Positions 27,252-37,591 of a stretch of 64,000 nt of DNA are shown piece by piece. The stretch is from NCBI RefSeq assembly GCF_007833165.1, contig NZ_VOBQ01000004.1:434001-498000 (forward strand), read 5' to 3'. The position numbers and the translations under genes are program-made. The notes under the pieces are model-generated. The model made no database searches, had not been told where the DNA came from, and was given only the letters and a program-made list of their open reading frames with translations. Numbering within the stretch: position 1 is the first letter of the stretch; every line of letters starts with the position of its first letter. This DNA is from Caenimonas sedimenti. GTDB taxonomy: Bacteria; Pseudomonadota; Gammaproteobacteria; Burkholderiales; Burkholderiaceae_C.

Positions 27252-28183
27252 CGTTCCTGGGCCAATCCGGCGGCCACGGCTTTCACGCGCTCGCGCAGCC
27301 AGCGCGCCGAGACCGAGGTATGCGTACGTTCATGCCAGAGCTGGTAGTAGAGCAATTGCGGGAAGTCGACGGGGCATTCGAGGATCTTGACCGGCAACCG
27401 GTCGGTGAACCGGTCGCAGAATTGCCGGCCCGTGGTGAGTACCAGCAAGCTCGATGCCACCATCTGCGGGATCACGCCGAAATGCGGGCAGCGGGCCGTG
27501 ATGTTGCGGCGCAAGCCCAGCTCTTCCAGGTGTTCGTCGATCACGCCGCGGCCGCCCGGATGCGTGGGCGTGGGCGCGACGTGCTCGCACTCGAGCCAAC
27601 TTTCCTGCGTCCACCCGCGCTTGGCGGCCGGGTGGTCGTTGGCCACCAGGCAGACGATCTGGTCGGCCAGCAGCTGGCCCATGTGCAGTTCGCCCGGCGG
27701 TTTCAGCCAGTTGCCCACCACCACGTCGACGTCGCCCTGGGCCAGGCGGGCCTGGTAGTCGGAATCGGCCGAGAGCGGATGGATCTCCACCTGCGACTGG
27801 GGCGCCAGCTGCTTGATCTGGGAGACGAGCCTCGGCAGGAAGAGCGGGTCGAGGTAGTCGGCGGCCGCGACGCGAAAGGTGATGTTCGACGTCTGCGGCT
27901 CGAAGCCGCGGGCCTCGGAGAACAGCATTTCGGCGGCACGGAGGATGCTTGCGCTGGGTTCGATCATGCGCAGCCCGGCGTCGGTGGGCACCATGCCGGC
28001 GCCCGAGCGCACCAGCAGGGGGTCCCCGGCGAGTTCGCGCAGGCGCTTGAGCGCGGAGGACACGGCCGGCTGGTGCATGCCCAGCCGGACGCCCGCTCGG
28101 GAGACGCTGCGTTCAGTCAGCACGGTATGCAAGACCCTGATCAAGTGGAGGTCTATCTTGTCGAAAAGCGCCTGGTCTCTCAT
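27248..28183 (-). CDS. LysR-family regulator between the purine transporter and xdhAB
   Basis: This is a 311-residue LysR-type regulator. The N-terminal winged helix reads LHLIRVLHTVLTERSVSRAGVRLG (in parts: RVLHTVLTERSV and GMHQPAVSSALKRLRE). A periplasmic-binding-like effector domain starts near residue 90 (TFRVAAADYLDPLFLP). It overlaps the transporter ATPase gene by 4 bases and is transcribed away from xdhA, with a 92-base gap holding the likely shared promoter. The position argues for control of purine uptake and xanthine oxidation, with a purine as possible effector. That is inference. Confidence 0.92.
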   Translation of the reverse strand: MRDQALFDKIDLHLIRVLHTVLTERSVSRAGVRLGMHQPAVSSALKRLRELAGDPLLVRSGAGMVPTDAGLRMIEPSASILRAAEMLFSEARGFEPQTSNITFRVAAADYLDPLFLPRLVSQIKQLAPQSQVEIHPLSADSDYQARLAQGDVDVVVGNWLKPPGELHMGQLLADQIVCLVANDHPAAKRGWTQESWLECEHVAPTPTHPGGRGVIDEHLEELGLRRNITARCPHFGVIPQMVASSLLVLTTGRQFCDRFTDRLPVKILECPVDFPQLLYYQLWHERTHTSVSARWLRERVKAVAAGLAQER

Positions 28184-28275
28184 ACCTTTGGCTGCATCCC
28201 CGTCATACGGCCGCGCATATGCTCGCCTCAGGGTCTCCCCCTAACCTCACGAGCAAACCGCTGGAAAATTCACCC

Positions 28276-29751
28276 ATGGAAGCCAAGACGATCCGATTCA
28301 TCCGGGGTGGCGAACTGGTCAGTCTGGCCAATGTACCACCCGACCGCACGCTGCTGGAGGTGCTGCGGGAGGACCTGGCCTGTACCGGCACCAAGGAAGG
28401 CTGCGGCGAAGGGGACTGCGGCGCCTGCACCGTCGTCCTCGGCGAGGCCCGCCACGGCGAGCTGCAATACCGCGCGATCAACAGCTGCATCCGCCTCGCG
28501 CATTCGGTCGACGGCATGGCGCTGTGGACGGTCGAGGACCTGGCCGCGCCCGACGGCACCCTGCATCCCGCGCAGGAAGCGATGGTGCAGTGCCATGGCT
28601 CGCAATGCGGCTTCTGCACGCCCGGCTTCGTGATGAGCCTGTTCGGCATGTACCAGAACCGCGTCTGCCGGGGCGAAGCGATCTCGCGCGAAGCTGCGCA
28701 GGCCGACCTCTCTGGCAACCTGTGCCGTTGCACCGGCTACCGGCCCATCTTCGATGCCGCCCAAAGCATGGCCAACCTGCCCCCGGCCCGCATCAATGAG
28801 ACCGAGGTGCTGCTGCAATTGACCGCGCTGGCCGATGGCTACGCGGACGACGCGCGGGGCCCGGCCTACCTGATGCCGCGCAACTTGCCGCAGCTGCTGG
28901 CGCAACGCAGCGCCCATCCGCAGGCGCAGATCGTCGCGGGCTGCACCGACGTCGGCCTCTGGGTGACCAAGATGCACAAGCGCTTCCCCCAGGTGCTGGA
29001 CGTGACGCAGGTCGAGGAACTGCGTCGCGTCGAGGTCTACGAGAACCACGTGGCGATCGGCGCGGCGGCGACGCTGGCCGAAGCGTACGGCGCGCTGGTG
29101 GCCGACCGGCCGCAGCTCAAGACCTTCGCCGACCGCTTCGCCGGGCTTCCAGTGCGCAACTCCGGGACGCTGGGCGGGAACGTCGCCAACGGCTCGCCCA
29201 TCGGCGATTCGATGCCGCTGCTGATCGCGCTGGGTGCCCATGTGGTGCTCATGAGCACGCGCGGGCACCGGCAGATGCCGCTGGAAGACTTCTACACCGG
29301 CTACCGCAAGAACGTGCTGGCCGACGATGAAGTGGTGGCGTGGATCCAGGTGCCGCGGCCGGTGCCCGGCGAGTTCCTGCGTGCGTACAAGATCTCCAAG
29401 CGCTTCGACGACGACATCTCGGCGGTGTGCCTCGTCGTGAACCTGCGGCTGGACGGCGATGCGGTGGTGCAAGCCGGCGTCGGGGCGGGCGGCGTCGCCG
29501 CGACACCCGTGCGCGCGACGCAGGCGGAAGCCGCCCTGCGCGCCCAGCCCTGGACGGCGCAAGCCGCGCAGGCCGCGGCGCAGGCGCTGCGAACGCAGTT
29601 CCAGCCGATCAGCGACATGCGCGCCTCCGCGGCCTACCGCGCCGAGGTCCTGGGCAACCTGATGCAGCGCTTCTGGCTGGAGAGCCAGGGCGAGCAGCGC
29701 ATCAACCTGGAGAGCTTCCGGCTCGACGAGACGGACGAGGCCACCGCATGA
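28276..29751 (+). CDS. xdhA: Xanthine dehydrogenase small subunit (2Fe-2S and FAD)
   Basis: This 491-residue subunit carries the electron-transfer centres that pass electrons from the molybdenum site to NAD+. Two [2Fe-2S] clusters are marked by GCGEGDCGACTVV and by CGFCTPGFVMS with NLCRCTGYRP. The FAD domain follows (VAGCTDVGLWVTK, GLPVRNSGTLGGNVANGSPI). The start at 28276 gives the family N-terminus MEAKTIRFIRGG. It overlaps xdhB by 4 bases (ATGA). XdhAB oxidises hypoxanthine to xanthine and xanthine to urate. Confidence 0.96.
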   Translation: MEAKTIRFIRGGELVSLANVPPDRTLLEVLREDLACTGTKEGCGEGDCGACTVVLGEARHGELQYRAINSCIRLAHSVDGMALWTVEDLAAPDGTLHPAQEAMVQCHGSQCGFCTPGFVMSLFGMYQNRVCRGEAISREAAQADLSGNLCRCTGYRPIFDAAQSMANLPPARINETEVLLQLTALADGYADDARGPAYLMPRNLPQLLAQRSAHPQAQIVAGCTDVGLWVTKMHKRFPQVLDVTQVEELRRVEVYENHVAIGAAATLAEAYGALVADRPQLKTFADRFAGLPVRNSGTLGGNVANGSPIGDSMPLLIALGAHVVLMSTRGHRQMPLEDFYTGYRKNVLADDEVVAWIQVPRPVPGEFLRAYKISKRFDDDISAVCLVVNLRLDGDAVVQAGVGAGGVAATPVRATQAEAALRAQPWTAQAAQAAAQALRTQFQPISDMRASAAYRAEVLGNLMQRFWLESQGEQRINLESFRLDETDEATA

Positions 29752-32060
29752 ACGCCCCCGACAACTTTGTCGCCCGGTCGGCTTCGCAGCCGGCCACGGG
29801 CCAGTCGCATCCGCATGAAAGCGCGCGGGCGCAGGTGGCGGGCGCCGCCACCTACATCGACGACATTCCCGAAGTCAAAGGCACGCTCCACGCGGCCCCC
29901 ATCCTCTCCAGCGTGGCGCACGGCAAGCTGCGCGCCGTGGACGCCCGCACAGCACTGGCCATGCCGGGCGTGCGCGGCGTGGTGCTGGCCGCGGACATCC
30001 CGGGCGACCCCTTGCTCGCGACCTTCGTGCACGATGAACCCATCTTCGCCATCGACACCGTGCAGCACATCGGCCAGGTGGTCGGCCTGGTGGTGGCGCG
30101 GACCGTCATGGAGGCGCGGCGCGCGGCGCGCCAGGTAAAGCTGGACATCGAAGCCTTGCCCGCCGTTCTCGACGTGCGCGATGCATTGGCCGCGCAAAGC
30201 TTCGTGCTGCCACCCGTCACCGTGCGCCGCGGTGAGCCCGAGCGCGGCATCGCGCAGGCCGCCCACCAGCTCACGGGCTCGCTGGAAGTCGGCGGCCAGG
30301 AACACTTCTACCTCGAAGGCCAGGTCGGCTACGCGCTGCCGCTGGAGCAGGACCAGTGGTGGATCCATTCCAGCACCCAGCACCCCGGAGAAGTGCAGCA
30401 CTGGGTCGCGCATGCCCTCGGCCTGGAGAACAGCGCCGTGAAGGTCGAATGCCGGCGCATGGGGGGCGGCTTCGGCGGCAAGGAAACGCAGGCGGGCCAC
30501 ATCGCTGTCTGGGCCGCGCTGGCTGCGCACAAGTTCAAGCGGCCGGTGAAGCTTCGGCTGGATCGCGACGACGATTTTCTGGTGACGGGCAAGCGGCACC
30601 CGTTCGCCTACGACTGGCAGGTGGGCTTCGACGCCAACGGCCTCATCACCGGCCTGAAGCTCATGCTCGCGGCCAACTGCGGCTTCAGCGCCGACTTGAG
30701 CGGGCCGGTCGCTGACCGCGCAGTCTTCCACGCGGACAACGCGTACTTCCTGAGCGACGTCGAGATCGTTTCTTACCGCTGCAAGACCAACACGCAGAGC
30801 CACACGGCCTTCCGCGGCTTCGGCGGGCCGCAGGGCATGATCGCGATCGAGGCGATCCTGGGCGACATCGCGCGGCACCTCGGGCTGGACGCGCTCGATG
30901 TGCGCGTGCGCAACCTGTACGGGATCGAAGAGCGCAACACCACGCACTACCAGATGACGGTGGAGGACAACATCCTCGCGCCGTTGCTGTCGCGCCTGGA
31001 AACGACTTCAGCTTATCGCGCGCGGCGCCAGCAAATCGCCAAGTGGAATGCCGACAGCCCCGTCATCAAGCGCGGGATGGCGATCACGCCCGTCAAGTTC
31101 GGCATCTCCTTCACCGCCACCTTCTTCAACCAGGCCGGGGCGCTGGTGCATGTGTACACCGACGGCAGCGTGCAGGTGAACCACGGCGGCACCGAGATGG
31201 GCCAGGGCCTGAACACCAAGGTGGCGCAGGTCGTGGCTGACGAATTGGGTGTTCCTTTCGAGCGCGTGCGCGTGACGGCCGCCGACACCAGCAAGGTGCC
31301 CAACGCAAGCGCCACCGCGGCGTCCAGCGGCACCGACCTGAACGGGCGCGCCGCGCAGTTCGCGGCGCGGCAGGTGCGCGATCGCCTGGCCGCGTACGTC
31401 GCGGACAAGCAGAACTGCCGGCCCGAACAGGTGCTCTTCGCGCGCGGCCAGGTGAGTGCGCCGGGTGCCGTCATCGCCTGGGACCAGCTGGTCGACGATG
31501 CCTACCACTCACGCGTGCAGCTGTGGAGCGACGGCTTCTACAAGACGCCCAAGATCCATTACGACAAGCACACGCTGACCGGGCGGCCGTTCTTCTACTT
31601 CGCCTACGGCGCCGCCTGCACCGAGGTCGCCATCGACACGCTGACCGGCGAAAGCCGCGTGCTCAAGGTCGACATCCTCCATGACGCGGGCACCCCGATC
31701 AACCCGGCCATCGACATCGGCCAGATCGAAGGCGGCTTCATCCAGGGCATGGGCTGGCTAACCACGGAGCAACTGGTGTGGAACGACCAGGGGCTGCTGA
31801 CCACCCACGCCCCCAGCACCTACAAGATCCCCGCGGCCGGCGATGTGCCGGAGCACTTCAAGGTGGCGCTCTGGCCGGAAGCCAACCGCGAAGACAACGT
31901 GGGGGGCAGCAAGGCGGTGGGCGAGCCGCCTTTCATGCTGGCGATCAGCGTTTGGGAGGCGCTGCGGGACGCGGTCGCGCACCACGAGGGTTCCGCTGTC
32001 CGGCTGGACGCGCCGGCGACCGCCGAGAACTTGCTGCGGGCGCTTCGGGCTCGCTCCTAG
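29748..32060 (+). CDS. xdhB: Xanthine dehydrogenase molybdopterin-binding subunit
   Basis: This 770-residue catalytic subunit holds the molybdenum cofactor. Landmarks are GQEHFYLEGQ, MGGGFGGKETQAG, TAFRGFGGPQG (with the substrate-binding Arg), VNHGGTEMGQGLNTK and, near the C-terminus, VGGSKAVGEPPFMLA with the catalytic Glu. Length and domain order match bacterial XdhB. Start and stop are coupled to xdhA by an ATGA overlap. The last 116 bases overlap, tail to tail, the end of the large CHAT-hydrolase gene on the other strand. The maturation gene xdhC lies 24 kb away at 56.1 kb. Confidence 0.96.
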   Translation: MNAPDNFVARSASQPATGQSHPHESARAQVAGAATYIDDIPEVKGTLHAAPILSSVAHGKLRAVDARTALAMPGVRGVVLAADIPGDPLLATFVHDEPIFAIDTVQHIGQVVGLVVARTVMEARRAARQVKLDIEALPAVLDVRDALAAQSFVLPPVTVRRGEPERGIAQAAHQLTGSLEVGGQEHFYLEGQVGYALPLEQDQWWIHSSTQHPGEVQHWVAHALGLENSAVKVECRRMGGGFGGKETQAGHIAVWAALAAHKFKRPVKLRLDRDDDFLVTGKRHPFAYDWQVGFDANGLITGLKLMLAANCGFSADLSGPVADRAVFHADNAYFLSDVEIVSYRCKTNTQSHTAFRGFGGPQGMIAIEAILGDIARHLGLDALDVRVRNLYGIEERNTTHYQMTVEDNILAPLLSRLETTSAYRARRQQIAKWNADSPVIKRGMAITPVKFGISFTATFFNQAGALVHVYTDGSVQVNHGGTEMGQGLNTKVAQVVADELGVPFERVRVTAADTSKVPNASATAASSGTDLNGRAAQFAARQVRDRLAAYVADKQNCRPEQVLFARGQVSAPGAVIAWDQLVDDAYHSRVQLWSDGFYKTPKIHYDKHTLTGRPFFYFAYGAACTEVAIDTLTGESRVLKVDILHDAGTPINPAIDIGQIEGGFIQGMGWLTTEQLVWNDQGLLTTHAPSTYKIPAAGDVPEHFKVALWPEANREDNVGGSKAVGEPPFMLAISVWEALRDAVAHHEGSAVRLDAPATAENLLRALRARS

Positions 32061-35000
32061 CCTCCGCCAGCTCCCGCAGCGCGCCCAAGAGATCCGTGGC
32101 CGCCCGCTTCTCCGCGGCGTTCCGGGTCTTGCCTATGTAGGGGACCAGGGTGAACTCGCCTTCGTTCAGCACCGAGTCCCACAAGTTGGGTGCCGGCACG
32201 CGATCCTTCAGGTCCCGCAGGCTGGCCAGGAAACCTTGCAGCTGCGGCGCGAGACGGCCTTCCACCAGCGCCTCCAGGATCAGGAGTTCGGTGAGTCCGA
32301 CCACCGTCCAGAACTCGGGCGCCTCGGATGCGGAGCGCTCCATCGCGCCACGCACCAGCTGCACGCGCGCGGCGTCCAGGGTCAACGGCTTGCCGGCAAA
32401 GAGCGCCGCGCGCAATTCGCAACTCAAGGCGTTCTTCGCCGGGTAAAACAGGTCGGCCGCCCCCTGGGCAACGGCCAGTTTTTCAGCGGCGTGGTAGTGA
32501 GTCGCCGCGCGTCCCAGGGCGCGCAACGCATCGCGCCGCCGCCTGGCCTTGGTTTGGATCATCGTCAACCGCTTGTAGGCCGAACCCAGCAGGCTTTCCC
32601 GCTCGCGCGTCCGGTGGATGGCCACCAGCGCCTCAAGGCGCGCGATGCCGTCGAGCGCGGCGGCGACGTCGCCCCGCTTCTCGGCGGCCCGCACGATGTG
32701 GTTGGCGAGCTGTTCGGCGGCGCGGAAGCTGGCCGTCCCATCGGCCGCCTGGACCGCGGTGGTGTACCAGCGGACAGCCGACTCCGCGTCCCCGGCCCGC
32801 CCATACGCCACGCCGAACGCGTCGGACACCATGCCCATGCCACCCCATCGCGTCCCGAACTGCTTCTCCAGGTACTGCAGGCGGTCGCTTGCAGTCTGCA
32901 CCGACGTGCGGCCGAACTCGACATCGCTCGCCAGGTTCTCGAGTGCCAGGCACAGTGCTGGCGGGGTGGCGACCGCTGCCAGCACGTCGGCGAGGGGCGG
33001 CGTGGGCCGCTGGGCGTCGCCCGTCCCGGCGCGCCATGTCCATTCGGGATCCCCGTAGCACTGGTACGCCGCCCAGGTGTTGCCTGCCGGATTGCACGCA
33101 TAGGCAGCCTCGCGTGCACGCGCTACCGCGTCCATGAAGCGCGCACCAGCCAGCAGTGCCGAATAGAAGGCGCCAGCGAACTGTTCCGCGGCATCGTCTT
33201 CCACTGCCCAGCCGGCGGCGACGACGCAGCGCACGCCAGCGCGGATCAATTCGTCGGAAATGTTGGCCGCGAACGCGGACCGGTCGAACCGCCGCGGCGT
33301 TCCACGGAAATCGCGCGCCGCCAGGTGGCAGCAATTGAGGAACACCAGCTCCGGAACCACGCGCAGGGCGCGGATCTCGTTCGCCCCGAGGAAGGTATGC
33401 GCGCCCGACAGCACCACCCCCCCTTGCGGACCGGGCTCCCCGTGACCGGCGACGTGGATGATCCGATAGGGCCTTTCGAACAGGGCCGAGATGATGGATT
33501 TCGCATCGTTGCGGTCGACGAGATCACGAATCGACGAAGGGGGCAGCACGGTGGCCATGCGGTCACGCACGGCCGCGGCTTCCCGGCGGGCCCCGTCCAG
33601 CGGCGGGTAGCGTTCAGGATCGCACTCGGGCTCACCGATGATCAGCACGCTGTCGTCCGCCCCCGCGTCGTTCACGGCGCCCCGGAAGACGTCCGTGCGC
33701 AGCTTCCGGATCAGTTTGGAGCGGATGGCCCAAGGAGACTTCTGGTCGGGCCGGCGTGCGTCCGTGGTGTCGAGCATTTCCCAGGGGATGGCGGCCGTCT
33801 GATCGTCCAGCTCGATCACCATTTCGCCGCTGCCGGCCAGGTAGGCCTCGATCTCGACGGGCACCAGCAACTGGAACAGCGTGCGCCCGATCTGCGGATC
33901 GGTGTTGGCGTCGTTCGAAGCCACGTTCACCAGCTGCCTCAGCAAGGCCGCCTGCGCGTGCTGGCCCGTGACTTCGGCACGCGCACGGGTCGTGTCGAGG
34001 CGGTAGTTCAAGCACTGCGTCTCGCCTGGCCCCTTGGCTCCCAGCACACTGATGAAGTCGTAGTCCGCGCCGCGGTAACCGGCGTCGAGCATCCGGCGCA
34101 GCGCCCCGCGTTCGATCGCCACTTCGGGCGCCACGCGCAACCGGCCCGGCTCCGCCTCCTCCAGTTGGCCGAGCGCGCGCCATGCTTCGGTGGCCCGGTC
34201 GAGGTACAACTCCACCAGGGTCAGCTGGCCCAGTTGGGGCCAGCCGCCCGCTTCCCCCTCGGCATTCTGTTCCGCGATCCGGGCCATGGCATCGAGCGCT
34301 CCGTTGACGATGGCCTGGGCGGCCGACCCGACGGTGACCCCCGTTCCGCCGCTGCCTATCAGCGTTGCCGCCAGGTCGAAATGCGGAGCGGTCTCCTCGA
34401 CTTCGGAGAGACGCTGGGCGTACGCGAGAACGCCCTGGCGAACCGCCTGCGCGAGTCGCCCCGCGTCCAGCTTGCCCTCCTCGCCGATGCCGACCACGAC
34501 CACCGATGCCGGGCGCGCAAGCTCCAGCGGGTTCTCGGGGTTGGGCCGGCGATTCCCGAAGATCTGGTGCGAACCCGGGGCATCCGGGTAAAGCCCGGTG
34601 TCCAGCGCGCGCCGCATGGCCTTGCCGACCATCCGGTCGACGACACGCTCCGCTCCGCTCAGGCGCGACGCACGATAGTGGCCCACGAGCAGCGGCTCAC
34701 GGATGAATTGCAGATCGCCGTTCAGCACGCGCACCTGGAGCGCGGCACCTGGCCGATGCTGTCCGCTCCCGGCCGTGCCCTCGCCCACCTCATCGTACGG
34801 GCTCGCCGGCTCCTGCCAGGCCTGGAATGCGCGCGCGGGCCGGGTCCGGACCTTGGGCGAAGAGGCGGGCGCGGCCCGGGATCCCGCGTCACGCAACCCT
34901 GCTTCGGTCGCTGCCAGGTTCGTGGTCTTGCCTTGGACGAGGAGGTCCACGTAGCCCTGAAATGCGGAGCGGACGTCTGGCAGCTTGCCGTGCGCGGCGT

Positions 35001-37545
35001 CCACCTGCCACGTTTTCACGCCGGGCAGCAAGGCGCTCTCCAGGGGGACGCGGCCATCCCCGCCGCGGACCGCCGCGAGGTACTCGAGTCCTTCGTTGTC
35101 CAGGACGTAGCCCGCCGGCGTGAATTCCGCCGTGCCGACGACCAGGCAGATCTTGGAGGCGTCGGCTGCCAGGGATCCGAGTTGCGCATCGAGCCGCGTG
35201 CGCAATGCGACAGCGCGGTCCAGGACCTTCTGCGGCGGCGCGCCCCATTGGTAGACCGCCTTTTGCGCGTTGGGCTCGTGCCAGTGGTTGCGTTCCAGCA
35301 GGGACTCGATGTCCTTGCGCGCCAGCTCGCGCCAAGTCGATTCCTGTCCCAGGCCAAGGGCCGGGTCGAGCAACCCCGCCTGCAACTGCAGGAAACCGGG
35401 CATGCCTGCCATGACCTGGCGCGCGCCGCGATTGTCGAAGAGAGAACCCAGCGCCGCCAGGGTGTTGCCGAAGTCGTCATCGCCGGACAGGATCTGCATC
35501 GGCGCCCACGATCCACCGTTGGGCGTGCCCAGCATGACCAGGCGGGCCCCGTCCCTGGCCATCATCCGCTTCCAGGTGTCGGGCGCCTCCAGCTGCATCG
35601 TGCGCGCGACCAGTCCCCCCATCGAATGGGCGATGATGCGCACCGGCTGCCCGCTCGCTCCGCGGATGGCCAGCGCGCCTTCCACGGCCGCGGCCAAGCG
35701 GCGTGCCTCGTCCTCCATGGGCCGACGCCAGTCGTACGCGAATGGCAGCACTTCATGTGTGTCGGCCAGCCGGTCGATGAGATCGTCGTAGATGAACCCG
35801 ATCGGCGTCGTGGCCGAGAAGTCCTGGTCGGTCTTCGGGTCCCACGCCATCTTCTTCAAGCCATTGACGAAGCCCGCACCCAGCCACACCCTGTCGCCTT
35901 TGAGGGCGATGTTGGAACCGACGATGCCGGGCAGGACCAGCACTGCGGGCCGGGCCGCGCGCTCCTGCGCGGTGCCGCGCGATCGCTTCGTCGCAGCCGC
36001 GGCACGTGTTCCGCTGGCTTCCTCGCCGGCCCATGACAGGATGCCGATGTCCTGGAATCCCGGGGGGTCATCGCGCAACAGCGCGTCGGTGATCGCCGTT
36101 GCCGTGCTGCTGTTGGAGAAGTAGCCAAAGTGCGTGGCGTTGGCCCCGCGGTCAAGCACGAACCGGGCCGCCGCACCGCGTGAATTGGCCTTGCGCGGCA
36201 TGCCGCCGTACATCGACCGGGTCTGGACCACCAGGTCGTTGTCGGTCCAGTAGTAGGCGTCCGCGACCAGTGTTTTCAGCCAGGAAAGCAGGGACTCGCC
36301 TTCCACGTCGCCTGCCACGACCCGCAGCTCACCAGGAATGGGATCCGGTCGCGAGTTGAGCCAGGCAACGACGGGGCTCTCCGGCATGAGCGCTTCCAGT
36401 CCCGGCAACTCCTCCGGGCGGGCGCGCCGCCGCGCGACCTCGTGGAGGAAGTCCACGATTTCAGGCAGCAGCGGGACGCCCGCGAGTTCGAGGCTCCACT
36501 CCAGAACGGACAGGTAGGCGTCCAGGCGCCTGGACGCCAGCAGCGTGCCGCGCGACGGGCAAGCGACCCGCACCATGCGCTCCACCTGGAGGCCCTTTGC
36601 CTGGGCCACCTTGACGAGCTCCTTCAGCTCCTTCGCATGCGTCTCGTAGCCCGGCCGCGCGAAAAGGGCCAACTCCTCCGGGCGGAGCGCGCCGCCGCCG
36701 CATGCGCGCGCCAGCGCCTCGCCCACCAGGCCGCCGCGCGAATGGGTGACGAGGTGCAGCCGCGCTCCGGCGGGCAGCGCCTTGGCCAGCGTCAGCGCGT
36801 TGCCGATCGGGCTGCGTCCCATCGTGGGATGGTCGAGCGCATAGACGCGGTCCTTGTAGGAGGTAAAGAGCGCGCGGACCCGCTCGGGGTGCAGGGTCCA
36901 CAGTTTGCCGAAGGTGCTGTCGGTGTCGACGAATGTGCCATGCAGCATGACCAGCATCGGTCCGCCGTCCTCGGCCGGCGGCACCTGGATGGGCTTGGCC
37001 TTGCGCTTGAGCGCTTCTGGACGCTTCGTGGGCGAAAGGGCGTAGACCCCCTCGGCGACCTTGCCGTCCAGCGCCAGCGTCACGGCGGCGGCGGCAAGGT
37101 CCACCGCGGGGTCCTTGAACAGCTCCACGATGTCGAGTTGCAGCAGCGTGGCGCCCGCGGACAGGATGTTGCGGGCGGTGCCGCGTGCGGTCGCGCCCGA
37201 ACGTCCCGGCCAGGCGAGCTGCGCCGGCACGGGGATGTCGGTGCCGTCACTCTTGCCCCGCGAGGGCGAGCGCTGGACGGAATCGGCTTGCGCCCGAAAG
37301 AGCTCCGCCGCGTTGGCCGGATGGAGGACCAGGCGGGGCCCGTTGGCGAGCGTGAGCACGACGACGTCTTCACCTTCGCGGGCCGTGACGCGATGCGGCT
37401 TTGCATCGCCCCGCCGCGGCGTGCCGACGAGGATGGATTCCTTCTGCCGCGCCTTCGGCGGGAGCCGCTTGGGACGCTGCGGCGCCCGGGCTGGCACTTC
37501 GCCATGCACGACAAACGTGAACACTTGGGAATTCTTCGTCGCCAT
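31945..37545 (-). CDS. Giant multidomain protein: two alpha/beta-hydrolases, CHAT protease, helical C-terminus
   Basis: This 1866-residue protein has a strong AGGAGGGGCG site before the ATG at 37545. The N-terminal 190 residues are unassigned. Hydrolase 1 (about 195-480) has LHGTF, nucleophile THSRGG (Ser269) and plausible Asp437 (TDNDLVV) and His472. Hydrolase 2 (about 530-860) is LCAT-like, with VLPGIVGSN, AHSMGG (Ser641), Asp830 and His852. An unassigned region follows (about 940-1240). The CHAT caspase-like domain (about 1245-1505) has VAGHGEP (His1368) and FLNCCHLA (Cys1406). The tail (about 1520-1830) looks helical/TPR-like, ending in a basic low-complexity stretch. It is encoded 46 bases after a TIR-receiver gene. 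The role is unknown; a conflict or signalling effector is likely. Confidence 0.85.
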   Translation of the reverse strand: MATKNSQVFTFVVHGEVPARAPQRPKRLPPKARQKESILVGTPRRGDAKPHRVTAREGEDVVVLTLANGPRLVLHPANAAELFRAQADSVQRSPSRGKSDGTDIPVPAQLAWPGRSGATARGTARNILSAGATLLQLDIVELFKDPAVDLAAAAVTLALDGKVAEGVYALSPTKRPEALKRKAKPIQVPPAEDGGPMLVMLHGTFVDTDSTFGKLWTLHPERVRALFTSYKDRVYALDHPTMGRSPIGNALTLAKALPAGARLHLVTHSRGGLVGEALARACGGGALRPEELALFARPGYETHAKELKELVKVAQAKGLQVERMVRVACPSRGTLLASRRLDAYLSVLEWSLELAGVPLLPEIVDFLHEVARRRARPEELPGLEALMPESPVVAWLNSRPDPIPGELRVVAGDVEGESLLSWLKTLVADAYYWTDNDLVVQTRSMYGGMPRKANSRGAAARFVLDRGANATHFGYFSNSSTATAITDALLRDDPPGFQDIGILSWAGEEASGTRAAAATKRSRGTAQERAARPAVLVLPGIVGSNIALKGDRVWLGAGFVNGLKKMAWDPKTDQDFSATTPIGFIYDDLIDRLADTHEVLPFAYDWRRPMEDEARRLAAAVEGALAIRGASGQPVRIIAHSMGGLVARTMQLEAPDTWKRMMARDGARLVMLGTPNGGSWAPMQILSGDDDFGNTLAALGSLFDNRGARQVMAGMPGFLQLQAGLLDPALGLGQESTWRELARKDIESLLERNHWHEPNAQKAVYQWGAPPQKVLDRAVALRTRLDAQLGSLAADASKICLVVGTAEFTPAGYVLDNEGLEYLAAVRGGDGRVPLESALLPGVKTWQVDAAHGKLPDVRSAFQGYVDLLVQGKTTNLAATEAGLRDAGSRAAPASSPKVRTRPARAFQAWQEPASPYDEVGEGTAGSGQHRPGAALQVRVLNGDLQFIREPLLVGHYRASRLSGAERVVDRMVGKAMRRALDTGLYPDAPGSHQIFGNRRPNPENPLELARPASVVVVGIGEEGKLDAGRLAQAVRQGVLAYAQRLSEVEETAPHFDLAATLIGSGGTGVTVGSAAQAIVNGALDAMARIAEQNAEGEAGGWPQLGQLTLVELYLDRATEAWRALGQLEEAEPGRLRVAPEVAIERGALRRMLDAGYRGADYDFISVLGAKGPGETQCLNYRLDTTRARAEVTGQHAQAALLRQLVNVASNDANTDPQIGRTLFQLLVPVEIEAYLAGSGEMVIELDDQTAAIPWEMLDTTDARRPDQKSPWAIRSKLIRKLRTDVFRGAVNDAGADDSVLIIGEPECDPERYPPLDGARREAAAVRDRMATVLPPSSIRDLVDRNDAKSIISALFERPYRIIHVAGHGEPGPQGGVVLSGAHTFLGANEIRALRVVPELVFLNCCHLAARDFRGTPRRFDRSAFAANISDELIRAGVRCVVAAGWAVEDDAAEQFAGAFYSALLAGARFMDAVARAREAAYACNPAGNTWAAYQCYGDPEWTWRAGTGDAQRPTPPLADVLAAVATPPALCLALENLASDVEFGRTSVQTASDRLQYLEKQFGTRWGGMGMVSDAFGVAYGRAGDAESAVRWYTTAVQAADGTASFRAAEQLANHIVRAAEKRGDVAAALDGIARLEALVAIHRTRERESLLGSAYKRLTMIQTKARRRRDALRALGRAATHYHAAEKLAVAQGAADLFYPAKNALSCELRAALFAGKPLTLDAARVQLVRGAMERSASEAPEFWTVVGLTELLILEALVEGRLAPQLQGFLASLRDLKDRVPAPNLWDSVLNEGEFTLVPYIGKTRNAAEKRAATDLLGALRELAEARSEPEAPAASSRRSPARPAGQRNPRGARPRPAAPPKR

Positions 37546-37591
37546 CGCCCCTCCTGATTGCTCTTGTCGTCGCGGCCGGACACGCGCGCGG

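Noticed and set aside
29340..29747. Upstream extension of xdhB
   Set aside because: The extension is a shadow of xdhA; the ATGA overlap at 29748 gives the family N-terminus.
31945..37545. Type III-E CRISPR-associated TPR-CHAT protein
   Set aside because: A CHAT domain and helical repeats are present, but there is no CRISPR array, gRAMP or other Cas gene, and the two hydrolase domains do not fit.
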